The notes under the pieces: model-generated
Told to the model about the DNA's origin: nothing
Databases searched by the model: none
What the model saw: only the letters and a program-made list of their open reading frames with translations
Assembly: GCA_964523405.1 (NCBI GenBank)
Contig: CAZGAQ010000034.1
Location: 1-59,325, forward strand
DNA length: 59,325 nt
From: CAZGAQ01 sp964523405
Lineage (GTDB): Bacteria; Planctomycetota; Phycisphaerae; UBA1845; Fen-1342
Direction of reading: 5' to 3'
Shown: positions 54,201 through 59,325 of the stretch, in pieces
How positions within the stretch are numbered: position 1 is the stretch's first letter
Layout of the letters: each line of letters starts with the position of its first letter
Made by a program: the position numbers and the translations under genes

Positions 54201-56345
54201 AGCAACCGCGGCTGGATTGTGCTGCCCACCACGAACAACGGGGTGCAGGTGCGCGCGAGCGAGTACACGACCACGCCCGGTGAGCGCCCCAAGCTTACCG
54301 TGACCTACCTCGGCGCGGCGGGGTGTGACGATGCGAGCGACTGCGACGATTTGAATGCGTGCACGCTGGACGTGTGCGTGGACAGCCTGTGCCAGAACAC
54401 ACCCGTGGTGTGCGACGATCACAATCCCTGCACGGATGACACGTGCGATCCCCAGACGGGCTGCCACGCCGTGGCCGACGACACGAACACGTGCGATGAC
54501 GGCAACGCCTGCACGAGCGCGGACGCCTGCGTGAGCGGCGTCTGCGTGGGCGGTCCGGCACCGGACTGCGATGACGACAATGTGTGCACCATCGACGCCT
54601 GCGACACGTTGAGTGGCTGTACGCACACGGCGCTTAGTTGCGACGACGGCATCCCCTGCACGGACGACACCTGCGATCCGCAACTGGGCTGCCAGCACAC
54701 GGACAACTGCGCGTCCGGGGAACACTGTGACTCGACCCTCCTGGCGTGCCAGCCCAACGCCCAGCTAACCGGCGCCCTGACCAGTGCGACCGCCGCGCCG
54801 GGAGAGAGCGTCGCGCTGGATGTCCGGGTGCAGTGGGCGGAGCATGTCCGCGGTTACCAGACCCAGATCGCAATTGCACGCACGTCCGGGACGGGAAGCC
54901 TGACGGCGTCCTGCCCGGGTGGCGTGCAGGTTGATGAAGGGCGCGCGGATTATCTCTTCCACAATCTTGGGCCGACCTATCCGGCCACGAACTGCGGGGA
55001 ACTGCTTGCATCTGCGGCGCTCCTCAATGGCGGCGTGACCGTGGGCGAGAGCCCGGCCTACCTGGCGACGTACACGCTGACGCTCTCGGCGGATGCGACC
55101 GACGGCAGCACCTTCGAGATCACCATTCTGCCGTCACCGGGCAGCCGGCTGTACGACGACGCGACGTCCGGGTACCCGCAGCCGATCCCGTTTGCAGTGG
55201 GATCGGTCAGCGTGGTGACGGTCCGCGTCGCCGCGGGTGACTGCTACATCGGCGGCACGTGGTACGACGCCGGTGCGGCCAACCCGGCCAACCCGTGCCA
55301 GGTCTGTGATCCCAGCACGAGCGCGTCCGCCTGGTCGAACGCGGCGAACGGCACGCCGTGCAGTGACGGCGCGTACTGTACGCCTACGGACACGTGCCAG
55401 AACGGTATCTGCGTCGGTGCGGGCAGTGCGTGTACCGACGCCTGTGAGGCGTGCGACGAAGCGACAGACGGCTGCCGCCACTGCATCTTTGACCTGGCTC
55501 GGGATGGTTACGGAGTGATTGGCGGAGCCGACTTCGCGATCTTCGCCGGTGATTACGCGGCCTGCTACCCCGCGGGCGATCCGCGCCTGCGCTCGGACTT
55601 CGACGGCAACGGGTGCGTCGGCGGCAGCGATTTCAGCGTGTTCAGCGGCTGCTACGCGAGCACCTGCGGACAGTGCCAGAACTGCTACCCCGGAACGGGC
55701 ACGCCGCGGCCTGACGCCTCGGATGACGCGCGCGCACAGCTACGGCTCGTGGCCGTGAGCCAACCCAGCCCCGCGGATGTGTGCGCGGCGCCGCCGCCGT
55801 CGCGGACGGAGTTCGCGCCACGCGAGACGTTTTATCTGGAGCTGTGGGCCAGCGGAGAGGCGGCCGGTGCGGGTCTGGCCGCGGTGTATGCAAACCTGAG
55901 CTATGACCCCACGCAACTGCGGGTGGAGACGGTGCAGTCGGGGGCTCAGTTTGGGCTGTTTGCGCGCGGCGCGGTGGAGCCCCGCACGGGCACCATCACC
56001 GCGCTCGGCGGCTGCGCGCCGCTCGGCGAAGGCACATTGGGTACGAATGCGACCTGGGTGCGTGTCGCCGCAGTGCGTGTGCAGGGACGCGCGACTGAGG
56101 CAGCGGACGGAGACGCTGGTCCGGTGGATCACCGCACCAGGCTGTCTCCGCGACCCGGGGGGCTGACGCTCGTGCAGACGCACCCGGCAGCCGCGCCTTT
56201 CGGGGTCGCGATCTTTGGGCGTTTTGGCGATCTGAGCACGGGGCAAGTTGGCTATGGCCAGCTCAAGCTCCGGATTAGCAGCGATGTAAGCGGTCCGGTT
56301 ACGCCGGCGGGCAATGAGGAAGTCGACGAGCCGTTGCCAAACTAA
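48297..56345 (+). CDS. Giant exported protein: 4 DNRLRE, metallophosphoesterase, cohesin/dockerin-like
   Basis: 2682 residues. The ATG at 48297 follows AGAGGAG by 8 bases and opens a signal peptide ('LLAAMVWASPVWAD'). Order: DNRLRE 1 (about 22-211), DNRLRE 2 (260-450), jelly-roll domain (528-735), Ig-like, calcineurin-like metallophosphoesterase (785-1040), DNRLRE 3 (1256-1437), second jelly-roll (1518-1690), DNRLRE 4 (1818-2005), cohesin-like (2155-2310), dockerin-like (2398-2465), cohesin-like (2480-2670). Cys-rich 'NPCTTDTC' modules separate nearly all of them. Phosphoesterase motifs are 'VTDTQ', 'GHTGDI', 'GNHD', 'TSHY' and 'GHMH'; the first has Gln where the classic DxH has His, as in one known subgroup. 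The domain is therefore probably active. Follows the previous giant by 113 bases and may be co-transcribed. Confidence 0.88.
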   Translation: MQRMCQLCLLAAMVWASPVWADTLTFQQGVNGYTGAVDTYIDSTLGSQAGTTPMVVDGDPAEHVLVRFDGIFGTGASQIPTGASIISATLTLWVGSGTNDQSANPVNFHRLLHAWNATDVWAAYGVSPWNGSGGVQADGVDAVSVAEATSTMSTANQAYTVTVTASLQAWLAAPASNFGWVILPTGTDGLRLVSSEGTTANRPLLTVTFTPPCDGPEDCSDGDLCTTDTCEVGQCQHTAVSCPSGQVCDPGTGLCTAAPVTATFQEGVNGYAGTQDAHIQENAPTTNYGGAVTVKWDTDEPSSSAKYSYGLLRFDSVFGSGAGQVPAGVTINSATLTLYITNIIADAEAAASVNEVAVDWTESAVTWSNFGGTAGVQAEDYGTFLATVPRGPINTAVHIDVKASIQAWVNNPAGNRGWIVRPASTDGQECASSEATTQAQHPLLTIVYVAATPCTDAQDCNDGNPCTTDTCEDNLCVHTNNTDACDDGNACTINDACVNGTCSGTAKSCQAGQTCDPATGQCVGPLTLIGVNDTEWRYFKGTAEPTPGDQTAWTRVGFNQSAWAQGTSNGTYAGFGYDYYAETSGTNANGDYGPYVGTELSDMRYCTPTAPPLCNSPGYASVYLRREFTLPDPVSVTALTVKLYIDDGCVVYLNGTEVARSTSMGGTVGTPPAYNALATGGPASGDVPPVNNTFDLTSRIGLLVPGTNVLAIQAHNASLDSRDLLILAQLQATMPGNAAPNPPANPVPPDLATGVSANPTLSVTVTDAELDPLDVTFYGRESDGTGAADFTIVHVTDTQFYSESNPQGYQTMMQWVAANRATHNIVYLGHTGDITNVGTVSSQWVNADAAMDFLESESLTGLTGGLPYGILPGNHDGAPDATTLYNNYFGVTRYYGRSYYGGHYSTDNDNNYTLFSSGGMDFIAVNLEMQPSSAVLAWADALLKTYSNRRAIVTSHYIMEVGEQSAFGAPGQAIYDTLKNNANLFLMLCGHMHGEGKRYDDYQGRRVWTMIADYQEVDGGVGGWLRLLRFSPTNNKIYVQTYSPKTGTYRTGTSSAFELDYPMDGSGPFTALGTVLDVPSGDVASVNWPGRTVGKTYQWYATVSDGTSVTTGPMWSFTSGGSCTAPEDCNDADVCTIDACIDEVCTHTPIEGCCHSDGDCSDGNPCNGTETCVVGVCQPGTAVNCAHLDTACTAGVCDPYTGACTSEAINEGGSCDDELDCTIDDMCVAGVCSGTDNCPGQTVCNPATNACEQPTPTLSFQEGVDGYTGTVDTYLRQQEPSLAHGALDWIEWDASEGTSNMETVGLLRFDNIFGVNYGQIPVGAEVLAATVTLSIRDAGNAGTMRPVLVTWDESTTYDGFGGDAGVQADEYGAVTGSMSGSVGYQSVDVTANLQAWAADPATNLGWVILHTGSAGVEAYSSEAATSTERPKLTVTYRVQCHSDAECDDGNLCTTDTCIGGECAYENNALDCNDGNPCTTGDACSNGSCQGSAMDCGTGYSCNPATGGCEPILVAEALPIEVGDTWRYFKGSTAPPADWTALHFDDSAWLSGASGFGFGTDCSASRGTMLSDMQNSYVSIYTRRLFHVDDPDLISRLMLTVDYDDAFVAYINETEVARRNVVGTPPANTQLATEDHECSSCNGTCNAAEVIDLSEYISLLRDNTNILAVQGHNLTSGSSDFTLLVTLAATMAPACQEDSECDDHNACNGVETCVLNQCVLGTALNCDDGNACTDDSCDPLLGCVHDPNDAHACTDNDDCTTDVCVNGTCVGTPISCDDGIACTTDSCVTGGGCQHADACPSGYACNLSLGVCEQQNVPQTVTFQDGSAGYAGTVDTYIHEASPSTSYGTSATLRWDTEDPAPSRVYTLLRFEHLFRTDGGPIPAGATILSATLTYTVGGDSNAEGGNGDLRVALVDWSEATVYNDFGGDAGVQADEYGGTSVATLTASPAGTYSAAVLASLQAWSVDPASNRGWIVLPTTNNGVQVRASEYTTTPGERPKLTVTYLGAAGCDDASDCDDLNACTLDVCVDSLCQNTPVVCDDHNPCTDDTCDPQTGCHAVADDTNTCDDGNACTSADACVSGVCVGGPAPDCDDDNVCTIDACDTLSGCTHTALSCDDGIPCTDDTCDPQLGCQHTDNCASGEHCDSTLLACQPNAQLTGALTSATAAPGESVALDVRVQWAEHVRGYQTQIAIARTSGTGSLTASCPGGVQVDEGRADYLFHNLGPTYPATNCGELLASAALLNGGVTVGESPAYLATYTLTLSADATDGSTFEITILPSPGSRLYDDATSGYPQPIPFAVGSVSVVTVRVAAGDCYIGGTWYDAGAANPANPCQVCDPSTSASAWSNAANGTPCSDGAYCTPTDTCQNGICVGAGSACTDACEACDEATDGCRHCIFDLARDGYGVIGGADFAIFAGDYAACYPAGDPRLRSDFDGNGCVGGSDFSVFSGCYASTCGQCQNCYPGTGTPRPDASDDARAQLRLVAVSQPSPADVCAAPPPSRTEFAPRETFYLELWASGEAAGAGLAAVYANLSYDPTQLRVETVQSGAQFGLFARGAVEPRTGTITALGGCAPLGEGTLGTNATWVRVAAVRVQGRATEAADGDAGPVDHRTRLSPRPGGLTLVQTHPAAAPFGVAIFGRFGDLSTGQVGYGQLKLRISSDVSGPVTPAGNEEVDEPLPN

Positions 56346-56358
56346 TCGAGACGGGGAG

Positions 56359-56376
56359 GCGGCCGATCACGGCCGC
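56359..56376. terminator. Small hairpin between giant genes
   Basis: GCGGCCG (56359-56365) and CGGCCGC (56370-56376) form a perfect 7-bp stem with loop ATCA, 14 bases after the stop at 56345. No T tract follows, so it may only weaken read-through or protect the mRNA end. Confidence 0.3.
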
Positions 56377-56441
56377 AGACCCGGCAGCGGCGCAGCGCGT
56401 CCTCCCAGAAATCTCGGAGGCGGCAGCGAAAGGAGAGACTC

Positions 56442-59325
56442 ATGAGCGTGCGGAACCAAAGTTGGCTAGGTGGGGCGCTTGTCGCCGCTGGGTTGGTGGT
56501 CCTGTCCTTGCCGGGCGTGGCCTCGGCTTGGGCCGGCGGGCAGCCGAACCCTGCACAGGCCGGGTTGAAGCCTGTCCGGGCGGATTCCGCACGGGCGAAA
56601 GACGGCGGCAGCCGGTCAGGCGTGCCGGTGATTCTCAATGAGTACAACGCGGTTGGGTCCAGCAAGGTCCTGGGCGGCGGCGCGAGCGACCCGGTCTTCG
56701 GTACCCGGACTGGCAACGGTGGCAACTGGTTTGAGCTGGTGGTCACCCAGGACCACGTCGACATGCGTGGCTGGCGGCTGTACTGGACCGAAACCGAAGG
56801 CCACGGATACCTCGACCTGACGAGCAACGTGCTGTGGGCCGATTTGCGGGCCGGCACAATCATCACGTTTACGGAACTGGGCACGAGTGATCCCAATGGT
56901 GGGCTGGATACCGACACGACGTTTGACCCGGCCGCAGATGACTGGTGGATCAACATCAACACACTCCGGGCCGGCGTACCCCAGACGGCATATGCCACAT
57001 GCTACACGACCGAGGACAGCCCGCCGGACGGGCATTTCTCAGTCGGCAACAGCGACTGGCAGCTCACGATTCTCAACGCGCCGGTTCTGCCGCCCTTTGA
57101 CCCGAACAACATCGTGTTCGGGCCGGCCGGCGAGGGTGTCAAGCCCACTAGCGGCGTCGGCAGCGACGAGGTCTGCAAACTCGAACAGGATCCCAACTCG
57201 TCGATCACGCCGCTCTCCAACTACAAAGACGGCACGTCCAGTACATTCGGTCATCCGAACCTCTGGAGCAATGGGACCATTACGCAGAACTTCAGCGTGC
57301 TGCGGGGCCAGACGGCCGTCGTCGCGCTGGTGGCAACAACCACCCTCACCTACAACCCCTTTGAGGGCCATACGACGTTCCCGAACACGGACGAGGTTGC
57401 CACGCTGCCCGCTTCGCTAACTTCGTTCACCGCGGGTCAGACCTATTATGTCGAAATGTGGGCCCAGACGACGCACGCGACAGGGCTGGCCACCGTGAGT
57501 GCGGACATATTGTTCGACCCGATGCGCTTGACGGTCGACCAGTCTGGCTCCGGCTTCCCGCTTAGCGGCGTGCTGCACACCACGCTGTTCAACGCGCTCG
57601 CCCACGACGTCGTCAACAATGCGACGGGCATCGTCGATGACCTGAGTGGGGGGTACCTGCCGGGCGCGGGGTGCAACTCCGACTCGACGGGCGTGAGTCC
57701 CACGTGGGCGCGGGTCGCCATCATCAAGATGCAGGCCACCATCACGGGTGACCACTATATCGCGGTGAATCAGACGAACTCGGGGTACTACACGATCGGT
57801 GTCTGCGGCGCGGCTGTGGATTTCTCGCTCGTGGACTTCCGGGGGATCAACGAGCCGACCGGCGTGTTGCGACTGGATGTGGTCGGCCCGCTGCCCCGGA
57901 CTGTGACGCAGGGCGGCACGTTTACGGTCAACCTGAACGTGACCGACCTGAACGTGCCGATCAATGGTGTGCAGGCCCTGCTGCACTACAACAAGAACAA
58001 CGTGCGCCTGACGAGCATCACGCCGGCATCGCCCTGGAATGCGGATCCGGCCAACTTTGAGGACAAGGATGGCGACGTAAGCTATGCCAACATCGTTCCG
58101 GGAGGCTCGGTTGGGCCCAGTGCCTGGCCGCTGACGGTGGCCACGCTGACGTTTGTCGCCCTGGACGACGGCACGCCCATCATCAGCTTCCTGCCGGACT
58201 ATCCGCCGGCGTTCCCGACTCTCGTAAACCGGCTGACGGAGGCCGCGCACGGCGGGGCCATCCCTGCGAACACCGTCGACACGACGGATGGCGACATCGT
58301 GATTCTGGCGTGCAACGATAACAACGCCTGCACCGAGGACACGTTCAACGACGTCACGCTGCAGTGCGAGTACACGGCCATTCCAGTTGAGGATGATGGC
58401 AACGCGTGCACCGTGGATACGTGCGATCCGAACGACGGGATGATGCACACGCCGGTGAACATTGACGACAACGACGCGTGCACGACGGATGCATGCGATC
58501 CGCTGACGGGTGTGTCGCATACGCCCGTGAACGTCGACGACAATGATCTGTGCACGACCGATGCGTGTGACCCGCTGACGGGTGTCTCGCATACGCCGGT
58601 GGTGATCGACGACAACAATGTGTGCACGACGGATGCATGCGATCCGCTGACGGGTGTGTCGCATACGCCCGTGAACGTCGACGACAATGATCTGTGCACG
58701 ACCGATGCGTGTGATCCGCTAACGGGTGTGTCGCATACGCCGGTGGTTATCGACGACAACAATGTGTGCACGACGGATGCGTGTGACCCGCTGACGGGGG
58801 TATCGCATACGCCGGTGGTCATCGACGACAGCAATGTGTGCACGACGGATGCATGTGACCCACTGACGGGTGTATCGCATACGCCCGTGAGCGTGGACGA
58901 CAATGATCTATGCACGACCGACACGTGTGATCCGGTTACCGGTGTGCACCACGAGCCGGTCACTGTGGATGACAACGACGCCTGCACGACGGATGCATGT
59001 GACCCGCTGACGGGTGTATCGCATGCTCCGGTGGTCATTGACGACAACGACGCCTGCACGACGGATGCGTGTGATCCGGTGACTGGGATCTCGCATACTC
59101 CAGTGGTCATTGACGACAACAACGCCTGCACGACGGATGCATGTGATCCGGTGACTGGGATCTCGCATACGCCAGTGGTCATCGACGACAACAATGTGTG
59201 CACGACGGATGCATGCGACCCACTGACGGGTGTGTCGCATACGCCCGTGAACGTCGACGACAATGATCTGTGCACGACCGACACGTGTGATCCGGTTACC
59301 GGTGTGCACCACGAACCGGTCACTG
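56442..59325 (+). CDS. Exported LTD-like/cohesin-like protein with Cys repeat array, 3' end outside window
   Basis: 961 codons are visible and no stop is reached. The ATG at 56442 follows AAAGGAG by 6 bases; the signal peptide is 'ALVAAGLVVLSLPGVASA'. Residues about 60-290 are an LTD-like domain ('VPVILNEYNAVGSSK', 'NGGNWFELVVTQDHVDMRGW') closely related to the fourth domain of the minus-strand LTD-CotH protein ('LILNEYNAVDAD', 'NGGDWFELVVTTDHLDARGW'). Two cohesin-like beta-sandwiches follow (about 300-470, 'AGQTYYVEMWAQTTHATGLA', and 480-620, 'TQGGTFTVNLNVTDLN'). From about 623 the protein is Cys-rich, and from 675 it is a near-perfect 24-residue repeat to the window edge. It is third in a row of giants on this strand. 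Probably a surface or scaffold protein; enzymatic domains are not seen. Confidence 0.85.
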   Translation, partial: MSVRNQSWLGGALVAAGLVVLSLPGVASAWAGGQPNPAQAGLKPVRADSARAKDGGSRSGVPVILNEYNAVGSSKVLGGGASDPVFGTRTGNGGNWFELVVTQDHVDMRGWRLYWTETEGHGYLDLTSNVLWADLRAGTIITFTELGTSDPNGGLDTDTTFDPAADDWWININTLRAGVPQTAYATCYTTEDSPPDGHFSVGNSDWQLTILNAPVLPPFDPNNIVFGPAGEGVKPTSGVGSDEVCKLEQDPNSSITPLSNYKDGTSSTFGHPNLWSNGTITQNFSVLRGQTAVVALVATTTLTYNPFEGHTTFPNTDEVATLPASLTSFTAGQTYYVEMWAQTTHATGLATVSADILFDPMRLTVDQSGSGFPLSGVLHTTLFNALAHDVVNNATGIVDDLSGGYLPGAGCNSDSTGVSPTWARVAIIKMQATITGDHYIAVNQTNSGYYTIGVCGAAVDFSLVDFRGINEPTGVLRLDVVGPLPRTVTQGGTFTVNLNVTDLNVPINGVQALLHYNKNNVRLTSITPASPWNADPANFEDKDGDVSYANIVPGGSVGPSAWPLTVATLTFVALDDGTPIISFLPDYPPAFPTLVNRLTEAAHGGAIPANTVDTTDGDIVILACNDNNACTEDTFNDVTLQCEYTAIPVEDDGNACTVDTCDPNDGMMHTPVNIDDNDACTTDACDPLTGVSHTPVNVDDNDLCTTDACDPLTGVSHTPVVIDDNNVCTTDACDPLTGVSHTPVNVDDNDLCTTDACDPLTGVSHTPVVIDDNNVCTTDACDPLTGVSHTPVVIDDSNVCTTDACDPLTGVSHTPVSVDDNDLCTTDTCDPVTGVHHEPVTVDDNDACTTDACDPLTGVSHAPVVIDDNDACTTDACDPVTGISHTPVVIDDNNACTTDACDPVTGISHTPVVIDDNNVCTTDACDPLTGVSHTPVNVDDNDLCTTDTCDPVTGVHHEPVT
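58464..59325 (+). repeat. 72-bp tandem repeat (24-residue Cys modules)
   Basis: Twelve units (the last cut by the window end) of 72 bp. Consensus: DDN(D/N)xCTTDACDP, then LTGVSHTPV, then two variable residues. Two Cys per unit with fixed spacing and an acidic DDN start. DNA identity between units is high, and some units match exactly apart from third-position changes, showing recent expansion. Less regular relatives of the unit are the Cys-rich linkers in the neighbouring giants. Confidence 0.95.

Noticed and set aside
57417..59323. Long repetitive minus-strand frames at the right edge
   Set aside because: Mirror of the 72-bp Cys repeat array and the cohesin-like region on the plus strand, where a gene with a strong ribosome site and signal peptide runs through.
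58464..59325. 72-bp direct repeats considered as a CRISPR array
   Set aside because: No spacer sequences; the units are in frame and encode the Cys module.
34240..59325. A cellulosome
   Set aside because: Dockerin-like and cohesin-like modules are present, but there are no glycoside hydrolases of cellulosomal type, no S-layer homology anchor and no classical scaffoldin. A different assembly is more likely.

Overview
This window reads as part of a high-GC Planctomycetota genome (Phycisphaerae-like is my best guess). The evidence is indirect: very large exported multi-domain proteins built from lamin-tail (LTD), CotH, DNRLRE, dockerin-like and cohesin-like modules, a PEP-CTERM protein, WXXGXW-repeat proteins, many lipoproteins, and good Shine-Dalgarno sites ahead of most starts. 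It looks like an assembled scaffold: there is a 100-N gap at 31492-31591, and genes are cut at both window edges. I see no rRNA, tRNA, CRISPR array, insertion sequence or prophage.

Layout. 1-11.4 kb is mostly envelope genes: the end of a DUF11-repeat protein, a LEA14/WHy-type lipoprotein, a long AsmA-like protein, a YihY/BrkB membrane protein, a voltage-gated K+ channel, an exported protein with two fused sialidase-type propellers, and an ankyrin-repeat protein. 11.6-18.2 kb (minus strand) is one reading frame that joins a short PEP-CTERM protein to a giant RTX-like calcium-binding repeat protein. 18.7-22.2 kb holds mscL, an acidic lipoprotein and two WXXGXW-repeat proteins.

23.2-30.0 kb is a compact six-gene operon: VTC-domain protein, DUF4956 membrane protein, HlyD-type adaptor, NodT-type outer-membrane channel, LTD lipoprotein and a Cthe_2159-type carbohydrate-binding beta-helix lipoprotein. 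VTC, DUF4956, CotH and Cthe_2159 are families that I recall travelling together. Here they are combined with an adaptor and outer-membrane channel that lack an obvious inner-membrane pump. This is the best candidate for an undescribed system, possibly synthesis and export of a polymer with surface proteins that bind it.

30.1-59.3 kb is a surface-protein region: a thrombospondin type 3 repeat protein with a C-terminal sorting-like tail, a TlpA-like thioredoxin, and four giants. The first (minus strand) has LTD+CotH+dockerin-like modules. The second has 3xLTD+CotH-like+beta-helix+DNRLRE. The third has 4xDNRLRE+metallophosphoesterase+cohesin-like modules. The fourth is partial, with LTD-like, two cohesin-like modules and a 24-residue Cys repeat array. 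A stand-alone LuxR-type HTH protein sits between the first two giants. The giants share Cys-rich 'NPCTxDxC' linkers, dockerin-like and cohesin-like modules and recently duplicated DNRLRE domains, so they look like one shuffling family that may assemble together outside the cell. Function calls are from motif recognition by eye; no database search was possible.
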